A stretch of 36,107 nucleotides of DNA from Pseudonocardia sp. (GTDB lineage: Bacteria > Actinomycetota > Actinomycetes > Mycobacteriales > Pseudonocardiaceae): assembly GCA_025465235.1 (NCBI GenBank), contig JAODNO010000645.1:1-36107 (forward strand). Reading direction: 5' to 3'. The position numbers and the translations under genes are program-made. Positions 1-7,836 of the stretch are shown here, piece after piece (the first letter of the stretch is position 1; each line of letters opens with the position of its first letter). The notes beneath the pieces were generated by a model. It ran no database searches, had not been told where the DNA came from, and saw nothing but the letters and a program-made list of their open reading frames with translations.

Positions 1-77
1 CGAAGTCCCCGCGCCATGGCAGGAGAATCGGTTTCCGGGGAGCGGATCGCCGTCCCGGTGGTGTCGGACGGCGGCAT
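1..77 (-). CDS. Possible N-terminus of a divergent gene, cut by the window edge
   Basis: An ATG at 77 (minus strand) opens a frame that runs without a stop to the left edge and encodes about 25 residues beginning MPPSDTTGTAIRS. Third positions are mostly G or C, as in the real genes here. A plausible minus-strand promoter lies upstream (TTGACG at 128-123, TAAGGT at 104-99) and the TGTTGACA element at 85-92 falls near its expected start site. No Shine-Dalgarno sequence is obvious. The fragment is too short to assign a family. It could be the target of the neighbouring GntR regulator, or a chance open frame. Confidence 0.3.
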   Translation of the reverse strand, partial: MPPSDTTGTAIRSPETDSPAMARGL

Positions 78-84
78 TGCAAGT

Positions 85-99
85 TGTTGACATTCGGAA
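85..99 (+). promoter_or_regulatory. Shared 15-nt element, copy 1 (candidate GntR operator)
   Basis: TGTTGACATTCGGAA matches 14 of 15 bases of the element at 1010-1024. Its core TGT-TG-ACA is an inverted repeat of the kind bound by FCD-type GntR repressors, and it contains a TTGACA -35-like hexamer. It lies between the possible divergent gene and the GntR gene, which suggests autoregulation and control of the divergent gene. Confidence 0.5.
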
Positions 100-128
100 C
101 CTTAGCTAGTTGACTTCCGTGGCGTCAA
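99..128 (-). promoter_or_regulatory. Candidate minus-strand promoter facing the left edge
   Basis: Read on the minus strand, TTGACG (128-123) is followed after 18 nt by TAAGGT (104-99). The expected transcription start, around 92, lies on the TGTTGACA element, an arrangement typical of a repressed divergent promoter. The -10 match is only moderate. Confidence 0.3.
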
Positions 129-242
129 GGTAGGGATTGGACGGGTGGAAAGCAGCCGGTCCGGGCACTTTTCGCCTGCCGCACGGAACACTGATGTCAC
201 ATGCGAAACGTCCGCGAAACAATGTCTCTATGGGGGTGGGTA

Positions 243-953
243 ATGCGCGACGGCGTGCTGGGCATCCAGCAACCCCGTCGACGAGGTCTTACCGACGAAG
301 TCGCCGAGGGCATCCGCCACGCGATCTTTGACGGCTCGTTCGAGATGGGTGAGCACCTCAACGAGGTGGACATCGCCGAACGGCTGGAGGTGAGCCGAGG
401 CCCGGTCCGAGAGGCCCTGGTGCAGTTGCGCCAGGAGGGCATCGTCACGATGAAATGGCACCGTGGCGCGCACATCGTCCAGTTCTCCGCCAAGGACGTG
501 CGCGAGCTGGCGAGCCTGCGCACCGTGCTCGAGGTGTTCGCGATCCGGGAGGCTGCCGTCTCGGCCACCGAGACCGACCTCGACCAGATGAACCAGGTCC
601 TCACCGCGATGTCCCGGGCGCTGGCCGACGAGAGCGACCACGCGATGATCCAGCTCGATGTGCAGTTCCACGACAGTCTGTACCGGGCGGCACACCACGA
701 CCGGCTCTGGAACGCGTGGAGTTCGATTCGCTCGCAGGTGATGCTCTCCCTGCTGGTCAAGCGGCACACGTTCAACGAGTACTACCGCGACAGGGTCATC
801 GCGGAACACCGGGACCTGCTGCAGGTGGTCGCCGCACGCGACCCCGAGGCGTGCGAGCGCGCGGTTCGTGAGCACCTGGCGGCCACCTACGAGCGGCTGG
901 TGAGCCGGTTCCGCAGCACGGACGAGGAAACGGCGGAGTCGACCGACCGCTGA
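243..953 (+). CDS. GntR-family regulator, FCD subfamily
   Basis: This is a 236-residue transcriptional regulator. An N-terminal winged helix-turn-helix (about residues 14-75, with the family-typical motif EVSRGPVREAL) is followed by an all-helical FCD ligand-binding domain. The metal-binding set of FCD domains is visible: D-x3-H in the motif LDVQFHDSLY, then His in AEHRDL and in REHLAA. FCD regulators usually repress catabolic genes until an organic-acid-like effector binds. I chose ATG 243 because a G-rich stretch (GGGGGTGGG) precedes it and it gives the normal short N-terminus; ATG 201 and ATG 222 are in frame but lack a ribosome site. The gene sits just upstream of a VOC gene with the same upstream element, so it probably controls that gene and itself. 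The effector is unknown. Confidence 0.9.
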   Translation: MRDGVLGIQQPRRRGLTDEVAEGIRHAIFDGSFEMGEHLNEVDIAERLEVSRGPVREALVQLRQEGIVTMKWHRGAHIVQFSAKDVRELASLRTVLEVFAIREAAVSATETDLDQMNQVLTAMSRALADESDHAMIQLDVQFHDSLYRAAHHDRLWNAWSSIRSQVMLSLLVKRHTFNEYYRDRVIAEHRDLLQVVAARDPEACERAVREHLAATYERLVSRFRSTDEETAESTDR

Positions 954-1009
954 CGGTCGGTCATCGCGGACCGGCTAGCCGGTGATCTTGACCATGTCAG
1001 CTTGTGCAA

Positions 1010-1024
1010 TGTTGACATTCTGAA
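1010..1024 (+). promoter_or_regulatory. Shared 15-nt element, copy 2, upstream of the VOC gene
   Basis: TGTTGACATTCTGAA repeats the element at 85-99 with one mismatch. Here the inverted repeat is longer: AATGT-TG-ACATT (1008-1019). It lies 44 nt upstream of the VOC start codon. Two copies in front of two adjacent genes argue for a binding site of the GntR protein encoded between them. Confidence 0.5.
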
Positions 1025-1067
1025 ATCGATTGCGGCACCGTAGAGGCATCCACGGAAGGGGCCAGTC

Positions 1068-1496
1068 ATGACCACCCGTCCCGGTTTCCACTTGGCGATA
1101 CCTGTCGATGACCTCGGCAAGGCGAGAGACTTCTACGGCGGCGTGCTCGGTCTGAGCGAGGGCAGGTCAGCGAGCGCCTGGGTGGACTGGAACTTCTACG
1201 AGCACCAGGTGGTGACTCATGTCGTGGCGGACGCGGCGCGCCCCGCCGTCGCCGGGCACAATCCGGTGGACGGCCATGAGGTCCCGGTGCCGCACTTCGG
1301 GTTGATTCTGCCCATTCCGGACTTTCACACCCTGGCGGACCGGTTGCGCGCGGCGGACACGAAGTTCGTGATCGAGCCGTACGTGCGGTTCGCGGACGAG
1401 CCAGGCGAACAGTGGACGATGTTCCTCCTGGACCCTGCGGGCAATGCGTTGGAGTTCAAGGCGTTCCGGGACGAGTCGCAGATCTTCGCGAAATGA
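1068..1496 (+). CDS. VOC-superfamily protein (glyoxalase/dioxygenase fold)
   Basis: The 142-residue product matches the two-module vicinal-oxygen-chelate fold. It opens with FHLAIPVDDL and ARDFYGGVLG, typical of the first module, and ends with LDPAGNALEFKAF, typical of the second. Likely metal ligands are His8, His76 (VPHFGLI) and Glu129, the usual His-His-Glu triad. Length suits a single-chain glyoxalase-like protein, shorter than the extradiol ring-cleavage dioxygenases. A good ribosome site (GGAAGGGG) precedes the ATG. The substrate is not evident. The neighbouring GntR regulator and shared upstream element suggest an inducible catabolic or detoxification role. It converges on the Dpp-type transporter operon. 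Confidence 0.85.
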   Translation: MTTRPGFHLAIPVDDLGKARDFYGGVLGLSEGRSASAWVDWNFYEHQVVTHVVADAARPAVAGHNPVDGHEVPVPHFGLILPIPDFHTLADRLRAADTKFVIEPYVRFADEPGEQWTMFLLDPAGNALEFKAFRDESQIFAK

Positions 1497-1511
1497 GCGC
1501 TGTATAGCTCG

Positions 1512-1552
1512 GGACACGCCGGTGCGGTTCAGCGGGCCGTGAGGCCGTGTCC
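1512..1552. terminator. Possible bidirectional stem-loop between convergent genes
   Basis: GGACACG (1512-1518) pairs with CGTGTCC (1546-1552) around a GC-rich interior that can fold further. It lies between the convergent VOC gene and the last gene of the transporter operon. There is no U-tract, which is common for actinobacterial terminators but makes the call weak. Confidence 0.3.
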
Positions 1553-1650
1553 GCGGTTGGTGCACGATTCGCGTGCCTGAATGGAGGACTCGGGCCCGCG
1601 AGTGCGAACTCGCCGCTGGGCAACGACTCCCTCGTCGACGCAGCTGAATC

Positions 1651-2670
1651 CTAGATTCGTGCGGCGGCTTTGGCGGCGTCGGGTGCGGTGCCGTCGGCTC
1701 CGACCAGGTGGCAGCTGACCTGGCGCGCCGAGGCCTCGATGGGGCGCAGGATCGGGACCTCGTCGGCGCATCGCGGAAGGTCTGCGACCGGACAGCGGGT
1801 GTGGAAGGTGCAGCCGGACGGCGGATCGATCGGGCTGGGGATGTCCCCGGTGAGGATGATGCGCTCCCGGCGTCGTTGCAGGGGCGGGTCGGGCACTGCT
1901 ATCGCCGAGAGCAATGACTGCGTGTAGGGGTGCTTGGGGGACGTGAAGATCTCCTCCCGGGTGCCTTCCTCGACGATGCGCCCCAGGTAGAGCACGGCGA
2001 CCCGGTTGCAGACCAGCTCGACCGTGGCCAGGTCGTGCGCGATGAACAGGCACGAGAAGCCGAGGTCCTCCTGCAGGTCCATCAGCAGGTTCAGCACGGA
2101 GGCCTGCACCGACACGTCGAGTGCGGACACCGGCTCGTCGGCGATGAGCAGGCTCGGGTCGAGCGACAGGGAACGGGCGAGCCCGACCCGCTGCCGCTGC
2201 CCGCCGGAGAGCTCGTGCGGGTACCGGTACCTCATGCCGGTGGCCAGGCCGACCTTGTCCAGTAGGGACTCGACCTTCTTGCCCAGCTCCCGGGAGCCGA
2301 GGCCGCCGTGCATGCGCAGCGGCTCCGCGACGATGTCCCCGATGGACTGTCGCGGATCCAGCGACGAGTACGGGTCCTGGAAGACCATGTGCACCTGGCG
2401 GCGCATCGGCCGCAGCTCGCGTTGGGAGAGGTGGGAGATGTCGCGCCCGTGGAGCGCGATCGTGCCTCCGGTCGGCTCGAGCAGGCGCACGACGCACTTG
2501 CCGACCGTCGACTTGCCGCTGCCCGACTCACCGACGAGGCCGAGCACCTCACCCGCTCTGATCGTGACGTCGACTCCGTCGACCGCGTGCACTGTGCCGC
2601 CGCCCCTGGACCGGGGCACGGGGAAGTGCTTCTTGAGACCCCGCACCTCGAGAACCGGCGGACTGGTCAT
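1651..2670 (-). CDS. Dpp/Opp-type ABC transporter ATP-binding protein (second ATPase)
   Basis: This 339-residue ATPase powers a peptide/nickel-type importer. Visible motifs are Walker A GESGSGKST, ABC signature LSGGQRQRVGLAR and Walker B LLIADEPVSALD. A C-terminal oligopeptide/dipeptide-type extension carries the family Cys motif CTFHTRCP with a further Cys downstream. The start is ATG 2670, which overlaps the TGA of the upstream ATPase gene by 4 nt; a longer frame from 2778 exists but is shadow sequence. It is the last gene of the five-gene operon. DppF-type ATPases pair with a DppD-type partner, here the preceding gene. Confidence 0.93.
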   Translation of the reverse strand: MTSPPVLEVRGLKKHFPVPRSRGGGTVHAVDGVDVTIRAGEVLGLVGESGSGKSTVGKCVVRLLEPTGGTIALHGRDISHLSQRELRPMRRQVHMVFQDPYSSLDPRQSIGDIVAEPLRMHGGLGSRELGKKVESLLDKVGLATGMRYRYPHELSGGQRQRVGLARSLSLDPSLLIADEPVSALDVSVQASVLNLLMDLQEDLGFSCLFIAHDLATVELVCNRVAVLYLGRIVEEGTREEIFTSPKHPYTQSLLSAIAVPDPPLQRRRERIILTGDIPSPIDPPSGCTFHTRCPVADLPRCADEVPILRPIEASARQVSCHLVGADGTAPDAAKAAARI

Positions 2671-3677
2671 GAGTGGTGTCCCTTCTCGCCCGCCACGGCC
2701 AGGGACTCGCCGGCGTGAAAACATGCTGCGTACTGGGCCGGCCGCGTCTGTTCGAGCACGGGCATTGAGGTGACGCACTCCCCGCTCGCCCGTGCGCAGC
2801 GGGGCGCGAACACGCAGGCGTCCGGCCTGCCGTGGAGCACCGGGACCAGGCCCGGGATCTCCTGCAGCCGCCGCGATCCGGACTGGTTGAACCGATCCGG
2901 GCGGGGCACCGCTCCGAGCAGGCCCGCGGTGTAGGGGTGCTGCGGATGGGCGAACAGGTCGTCGACCGGTCCGGACTCGACCTGGTGCCCGGCGTACATG
3001 ATCGCCACCCGGTCGGCGATGTCGGCCACCACGCCGAGGTCGTGGGTGATCAGCAGGATCGACGTGCCGACCTCCTCCCGGAGGTCACGCAGGATGTCCA
3101 GGATCTGGGCCTGGATCGTGACGTCCAGGGCGGTGGTCGGTTCGTCGGCGATCAGCACCTTCGGGTTGCATGCCACCGCCATGGCGATCATCACCCGCTG
3201 CCGCATGCCCCCGGAGAGCTGGTGCGGATACTCCCGCAGCCTCGCCTCCGGCGCCGGCATCCGGACGAGTTCGAGCAGTTCCGAGGCCCTCGCCCAGGAC
3301 TGCCGGCGAGTCATCCGCTCGTGCCGGTGCAGCACCTCCCGGATCTGGAACCCCACCGTGAACGACGGGTTGAGCGACGTCATCGGCTCCTGGAAGATCA
3401 TGGAGACGTCCCGGCCGCGGATCTCCCGGATCGCTGCCTCCGGCAAGGACGTCAGCTCCCGGCCTTCGAATTCGATGCTCCCGCTCACCGTCGCGCTCCG
3501 GGGGAGCAGGCCGAGGATCGACATCGAGGTGACCGACTTGCCGCAGCCGGACTCGCCGACCAGCGCCAGCACCTCGCGCGGCTCGACGGTGAACGACATC
3601 CGGTCCACGGCCAGCACCAGGCCCTCGTCGGTGCTGAACTCGACGCTGAGGTTCTCGACCGCCAGCCGCGGCGTCAC
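2667..3677 (-). CDS. Dpp/Opp-type ABC transporter ATP-binding protein (first ATPase)
   Basis: The 336-residue product has Walker A GESGCGKS, signature LSGGMRQRVMIAMAV, Walker B VLIADEPTTALD and a C-terminal oligopeptide-transporter extension with clustered cysteines (CVFAPRCARASGEC). This is the DppD/OppD-type partner of the ATPase encoded next. It starts with GTG at 3677, overlapping the permease TGA by 4 nt, and ends in a 4-nt overlap with the next gene, so translation of the operon is probably coupled. Its substrate follows from the binding protein and is unknown. Confidence 0.93.
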   Translation of the reverse strand: MTPRLAVENLSVEFSTDEGLVLAVDRMSFTVEPREVLALVGESGCGKSVTSMSILGLLPRSATVSGSIEFEGRELTSLPEAAIREIRGRDVSMIFQEPMTSLNPSFTVGFQIREVLHRHERMTRRQSWARASELLELVRMPAPEARLREYPHQLSGGMRQRVMIAMAVACNPKVLIADEPTTALDVTIQAQILDILRDLREEVGTSILLITHDLGVVADIADRVAIMYAGHQVESGPVDDLFAHPQHPYTAGLLGAVPRPDRFNQSGSRRLQEIPGLVPVLHGRPDACVFAPRCARASGECVTSMPVLEQTRPAQYAACFHAGESLAVAGEKGHHS

Positions 3678-4549
3678 CGGTCACCTCGCGGGTCCAGCAC
3701 GTCCCGCAGGCCGTCGCCGAGCATGGTGAACGACAGCGTGGCGAGCGCGATGGCCAGCCCGGGGAAGACCGCGAACCAGGCCGCCTGACTCAGGTAGTTC
3801 TGCGATTCCGAGAGCATCGTGCCCCATGAGGCGGTCGGTGGCTGCTCGCCCAGACCGAGGAACGACAGCGTGGCGGCCCCGATGATCGAGCCCGGGATCG
3901 CCACGCTCACCTGGACCACGAGCGGGGTGAGGCAGTTGCGGAGAATGTGGCCGAACATGATGACCCGTGCCGGGGCGCCACTGACCAACGCGGCCTGCAC
4001 GTACTCCTGCTCCCGCAGGCCGAGTACCTCAGCCCTGGTGATGCGGATGAAGGTCGGGACCAGCGAGATCGCCAGCGCGAGGATTGCGTTGCTCAGCGAC
4101 GGCCCGAGGATCGAAGCGAGACCGACCGCGAGGATGGCGAACGGGAACGACAGCACCACATCGGTCGCCCGCATCATCACCGTGTCGAGCCGGCCGCGGT
4201 AGTACCCGGACAGCAGGCCGAGGAACACGCCGACGAGCGCCGCGATCAGGGTCGCGAGGACACCCGCTTCCATCGACGCCCGGGTGCCGACGATCAGCCG
4301 GGACAGCACATCGCGGCCGAGGTCGTCGGTGCCGAGGAGGTGACCGGCGCTGAACGGGCTCACGAAGATCGTGTCGTAGTTCGTCGCGTTCGGATCGGCC
4401 GGCGAGATCAACGGGCCGAGGATTGCGACCAGGACGAAGAAGGCGACGCCGGCGAGCCCGATCACGGCCGTGGGGCGGCGGGTGAAACGCCGGCGGTACC
4501 GCAGGCGTTGCTGGGCCCTAGGGGTCAGTTCCGCGGCTAGGGCTGTCAT
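3674..4549 (-). CDS. Dpp/Opp-type ABC transporter permease (DppC-like)
   Basis: The 291-residue membrane protein has an N-terminal cytoplasmic stretch followed by a transmembrane helix (about residues 27-50), as is usual for the DppC/OppC side. The transport domain follows, with the family motifs FGTDDLGRD-like (here LLGTDDLGRDVLSR) and the EAA-type loop around VRITRAEVLGLREQEYVQAA-like sequence. Five or six membrane segments are visible. Start and stop both overlap neighbours by 4 nt. Confidence 0.92.
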   Translation of the reverse strand: MTALAAELTPRAQQRLRYRRRFTRRPTAVIGLAGVAFFVLVAILGPLISPADPNATNYDTIFVSPFSAGHLLGTDDLGRDVLSRLIVGTRASMEAGVLATLIAALVGVFLGLLSGYYRGRLDTVMMRATDVVLSFPFAILAVGLASILGPSLSNAILALAISLVPTFIRITRAEVLGLREQEYVQAALVSGAPARVIMFGHILRNCLTPLVVQVSVAIPGSIIGAATLSFLGLGEQPPTASWGTMLSESQNYLSQAAWFAVFPGLAIALATLSFTMLGDGLRDVLDPRGDR

Positions 4550-5502
4550 GTGACGGCCCCTTGGATCCGCACCCGGGGATTGAGCGCCGAGTACACCAGA
4601 TCGGTGAGCAGGTTGACGACGATGTAGACGGACGCGGTGACCAACACGACCGCTTGGAGCGTCGGGTAGTCGCGATTGAACACCGAGTCCAGGGTGAGCT
4701 TGCCGATGCCGGGCACGACGAAGATCTGCTCCGTGACGACGACACCGGAGATCAACGCACCCACCTGCAGGCCGACCACCGTCACCACCGCCGTCAGACT
4801 GTTGCGCAGCGCGTGTTTTCCGATGACTGCGGACTGCGCCAGCCCCTTTGCCCGCGCGGTGCGGATGTAGTCCTCGCCCAGCGACTGGAGCATCGCCGAG
4901 CGCATCTGTCGGATGAGCACCGCTGCCAGGCCGATCGCGAGCACCACCGCGGGCATGATGATGTGCTGCAGGTTCGACACCGAGTCCGTCGCGAACGGCA
5001 CGAACCCCGATGCCGGCAACCAGTGCAACCGCACGGCGAACAACAGGATGAACAGGATGCCGAACCAGAAGTGGGGCACCGACAACCCCAGCATCGAGCC
5101 GGTTGTGCTGAGGTAGTCGAGTGCGGTATTCCGCTTCAGCGCGGCGAGGATCCCGATCGGGATGCTGATGACCAGGGCGATCAGCACAGCCACGGCGGTC
5201 AGCTCCAGGGTCACCGGGATGCGGTCAGCGAGTACCGCGGAGACCGCCAGGCCCGTCTGCGGCGACGTTCCCAGGTTCCCGGTGAGCACGTGCCCGATCC
5301 AGTCGGCGTACTGAACGGGAAGGGGCTCGTCGAGCCCGTACTGCTGCCGGATCTGCGCGAGCACCTCGGGGCTGGCGCCCTCCGACGACATGGCCGTCGC
5401 GGCGTCACCGGGCAGCGCTCGGACGCCGAAGAAGACCACGACGGAGGCGATGAACAGGGTCAACAGCGCCTGCCCGACCTTACGGAGTACGTACCATCTC
5501 AC
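4546..5502 (-). CDS. Dpp/Opp-type ABC transporter permease (DppB-like)
   Basis: The 318-residue permease begins with the DppB-type helix (RKVGQALLTLFIASVVVFF) followed by the family sequence ALPGDAA. The periplasmic insert (LDEPLPVQYADW, GNLGTS) and a C-terminal transport domain with EDYIRTARAKGL are both visible. GTG 5502 is the likely start, 23 nt after the binding-protein gene. It ends in an ATGA overlap with the DppC-like gene. It forms the membrane channel with that partner. Confidence 0.92.
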   Translation of the reverse strand: MRWYVLRKVGQALLTLFIASVVVFFGVRALPGDAATAMSSEGASPEVLAQIRQQYGLDEPLPVQYADWIGHVLTGNLGTSPQTGLAVSAVLADRIPVTLELTAVAVLIALVISIPIGILAALKRNTALDYLSTTGSMLGLSVPHFWFGILFILLFAVRLHWLPASGFVPFATDSVSNLQHIIMPAVVLAIGLAAVLIRQMRSAMLQSLGEDYIRTARAKGLAQSAVIGKHALRNSLTAVVTVVGLQVGALISGVVVTEQIFVVPGIGKLTLDSVFNRDYPTLQAVVLVTASVYIVVNLLTDLVYSALNPRVRIQGAVT

Positions 5503-5525
5503 GACGCGACACTCACCGATCCGGG

Positions 5526-7106
5526 TCAGCTGCCGCTGGTGATGCTGGCGGTCTTGAGCTCGAGGGCGTCGTTGGGCAGGAACACGACTCCCTGCACGCT
5601 CTTGCTCGCCCCGAGCACCAGCCGGTCGTGGAAGAGCACCACATTGTCGAGGTAGGTGTTCTGCAGTTGGACGATCTGGCGGTACAACGTCTTGCGCTCG
5701 TTGGTGTCGGAGGTCGCCGTGGCCTGGGTGAGCAGCGCGTTGAGGTCCGGGTAGTTCGCGTTGCTGTAGTTGATCGTGCTGGTGGGTGACCAGAACACCT
5801 GGATGTTCTGGTCCGGATCCAGCCGGCCGGACCAGGAGTTCATGTAGATGTCGAAGTTCCCCTTCTGGGCATCGTTGCCGGCGGTGACGTTCTCCTCGGG
5901 CTTGATGGTCACGGCGAAACCCGCCTCCTTCGCCATGGACTGGATCACGGTGGCCAGCTTGGTCTGTAGGTCGTCACTGGCACCGATGATGACCGTGACG
6001 GGAATCGGCGTCGGAATGCCGCTCTGCGCCACCAGTTGCTTGGCCTTGGTCAGGTCCTGTCCGGGGCAGCCGGGGTCGGAGTACAGCGGGTTGGCGCTGG
6101 AGATCGGGCTGCACGACGGGTACTCCTGGCCGTTGTAGACGGCCTTGTTGATCGCGTCCCGATCGAGCGAGAGCACGAACGCCTGCCGCAGCTCCTGGCT
6201 CTGTGCGAGCGGCGTGTTCGGGTGCGTGTAGGGCGGCACGCCCGTACCGTGGGTGTTGGCCACGTTGATGGTGAACCCCCGGTAGCCCAACGAGTTCTGC
6301 GTCAGCAGGGTGGTACTCGGATTTCCTTCGATACCGGCCATGTCCGCGGGAGCGATGTCCATCGCGAGGCCGACGTCGCCCGACTTGAGGTTCGTCGCCC
6401 GGATGTTGGGCTGGGTGACCACCTGGAAGGTCACCTGGTTCAGCTTCACCTGGTTCTTGTCGTAGTAGTAGTCCGACTTCTTGAACACGATGCGGTCGCT
6501 GGAGGGCCGTGAATCGAACGAGAACGGGCCCACGCACACCGGTGCGGTACCGAACTGCGCGCCTTCTTTGGTCAGCGCCGTCGGGGAGAGGATCATTCCG
6601 GCGCGATCGGCCAGCACCGACGTCAGTGGCGTGGACGGTGATTTCAGCGTCAGCGTGACGGTGGCGGGATCCGTCACCGAGACGTCCTGGATCGCCGAGA
6701 GATTCGTGACCTGAGCCGAACCCTTGTCGGTCCGCGAGCGATCGAGGCTGGTCTTGACCGCCTGCGCGTCGAAGGGCGTCCCGTCGTTGAACTGGACGCC
6801 GCTTCTCAGCTTGATGGTGTAGGTCTTGCCGTCCGGGCTGACCGTCGGCAGTGCCGTGGCGAGCATCGGCACGATGGTCTGGTCCGGTGTGACAGCGAAC
6901 AGCTTTTCGCAGTACGTCGGCATGATGGCCGCGGCATACCGCGACTGGGTCAGCGCCGGATCGAGCGTGTCGGGAGCCGCGGGAATCGCGACCGTGAGAT
7001 TCCCCGCGGTGCCGGCCGCCCCGGTAGTGCCACCACCCGCCGAACATCCGGCGGCCAGCAGTGCCGCCGCGAACACAAGGGGAGCGAGCCAACGGCGAAC
7101 GAGCAT
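5526..7106 (-). CDS. Substrate-binding lipoprotein of a Dpp/Opp-type transporter (SBP family 5)
   Basis: The 526-residue product has a short basic N-terminus, a hydrophobic stretch and a lipobox LLAAGC with the lipidated Cys at residue 21, so it is anchored outside the membrane. The mature part matches family 5 solute-binding proteins: ILSPDGKTYTIKLRSGVQFNDGTPF-like text is visible as VSPDGKTYTIKLRSGVQF with DG/PFDA following. C-terminal sequence FDIYMNSWSGRLDPDQ is also typical. These proteins bind peptides but also nickel chelates, opines, sugars or drugs. The ATG has a ribosome site (AGGAAA). It is the first gene of the operon. The nearby amidohydrolases hint at an N-containing ligand, but that is inference. 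Confidence 0.92.
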   Translation of the reverse strand: MLVRRWLAPLVFAAALLAAGCSAGGGTTGAAGTAGNLTVAIPAAPDTLDPALTQSRYAAAIMPTYCEKLFAVTPDQTIVPMLATALPTVSPDGKTYTIKLRSGVQFNDGTPFDAQAVKTSLDRSRTDKGSAQVTNLSAIQDVSVTDPATVTLTLKSPSTPLTSVLADRAGMILSPTALTKEGAQFGTAPVCVGPFSFDSRPSSDRIVFKKSDYYYDKNQVKLNQVTFQVVTQPNIRATNLKSGDVGLAMDIAPADMAGIEGNPSTTLLTQNSLGYRGFTINVANTHGTGVPPYTHPNTPLAQSQELRQAFVLSLDRDAINKAVYNGQEYPSCSPISSANPLYSDPGCPGQDLTKAKQLVAQSGIPTPIPVTVIIGASDDLQTKLATVIQSMAKEAGFAVTIKPEENVTAGNDAQKGNFDIYMNSWSGRLDPDQNIQVFWSPTSTINYSNANYPDLNALLTQATATSDTNERKTLYRQIVQLQNTYLDNVVLFHDRLVLGASKSVQGVVFLPNDALELKTASITSGS

Positions 7107-7342
7107 GTATATTTCCTGTCCGTAATGGTCTGCGACAAACCCAAATTCGTTGGGGAGAGGTCAGTTCACGGCGAGACGGAAAGTCGTGACGCGCATGAAA
7201 GAACCTCGATGGGCGTCGCTTGCGACTCATTCAAGAATGAGCGAACCACCACGCCCCTTTCCCGTTGCATTTCCGCAGAACGGCATCCGACGAAAGCCTG
7301 AATCGCAGCACGGTGGTGTCGCGAGCGGGCGTGATCACTCTT
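7107..7342 (-). promoter_or_regulatory. Leader of the ABC importer operon with inverted repeats and a tiny ORF
   Basis: The stretch between the likely promoter and the binding-protein start holds three signals. CTCATTC-AA-GAATGAG (7226-7241) is a perfect 7+7 inverted repeat that looks like an operator. An 11-codon ORF (7196-7161, MRVTTFRLAVN, preceded by GAGG) could be a leader peptide. CCCAA-ATTCG-TTGGG (7140-7154) can form a small hairpin. I do not recognise a known riboswitch. Confidence 0.35.
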
Positions 7343-7365
7343 GTTCTCGACGGCATGCTAGTCAA
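7337..7365 (-). promoter_or_regulatory. Candidate promoter of the ABC importer operon
   Basis: On the minus strand, TTGACT (7365-7360) is followed after 17 nt by AAGAGT (7342-7337). The -10 is weak. The perfect palindrome GTGATCAC (7331-7338) overlaps the -10 and could be a regulator site. The implied 5' leader is about 230 nt. Confidence 0.3.
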
Positions 7366-7392
7366 TATTTGCCTTAGTAAGGAGATGTAACT

Positions 7393-7407
7393 GTAACATC
7401 ACGTTAC
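7393..7407. repeat. Inverted repeat GTAAC-ATCAC-GTTAC
   Basis: A perfect 5+5 inverted repeat with a 5-nt spacer, preceded by one more GTAAC (7387-7391). It lies about 30 nt upstream of the candidate -35 of the transporter operon, a position that suits a regulator-binding site. Confidence 0.35.
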
Positions 7408-7427
7408 GGAGCCGTTGCCAAAGCTGG

Positions 7428-7463
7428 ATCAATCCGGTCAATCCAGTCAATCCAGTCAACTCG
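7428..7463. repeat. Four tandem copies of a 9-nt unit (GTCAATCCA type)
   Basis: ATCAATCCG, GTCAATCCA, GTCAATCCA and GTCAACTCG follow one another without gaps. The period of 9 would be in frame in a coding sequence, but no convincing gene covers it. It may be a slippage-generated minisatellite or direct-repeat binding sites upstream of the transporter operon. Confidence 0.6.
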
Positions 7464-7812
7464 CGCGGTTGCCGCCGTACCTCGTCGCAGCATTCCCGGC
7501 GGGCTGACGGCTTCGCGATCCTCGCGCCCATGACACCCAGGACCACGGAGGACGGTGAGCAGGTCGTGCCGGAACTGCAGCGCCCCGGCCTCTTCCCGCA
7601 CCGAGTACACCGGTCTCGCCGTCCGGCGGCCCGCACCGACGCGCGCTCGCCGTCTGATGCAGGCGGGAGCCGGCCCGCTGCAGCCGCCTCGGGTCACCAA
7701 CCCAGCATCGGACCGGCGCCCGCCACACCTGCCTGCAACTCGTCCCCGCCCGACGAGCAAGACCCGTGACTCGACCTGAGCAAGTGCCTCTAGTCGACAG
7801 TGGACGGATCAG
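7464..7812. other. Intergenic stretch with no recognised gene
   Basis: Several overlapping open frames exist on both strands but none has a ribosome site, a consistent codon bias or a recognisable family. One minus-strand segment (about 7630-7545, text PVYSVREEAGALQFRHDLLTV) looks somewhat protein-like and could be a gene remnant; I cannot identify it. Confidence 0.3.
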
Positions 7813-7836
7813 CACCCCGACGTCGTCGTCGGGGTG
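7813..7836 (-). terminator. Perfect 9-bp stem-loop directly after the acetamidase gene
   Basis: CACCCCGAC (7813-7821) and GTCGGGGTG (7828-7836) are exact reverse complements around a 6-nt loop. The hairpin abuts the TGA of the acetamidase/formamidase gene, the position of a terminator. It has no U-tract. Confidence 0.6.

Noticed and set aside
5974-7230. Long minus-strand open frame of 418 codons overlapping the binding-protein gene
   Set aside because: It is a shifted shadow of the binding-protein gene, rich in Arg, Gly and His, as high-GC out-of-frame translation usually is.
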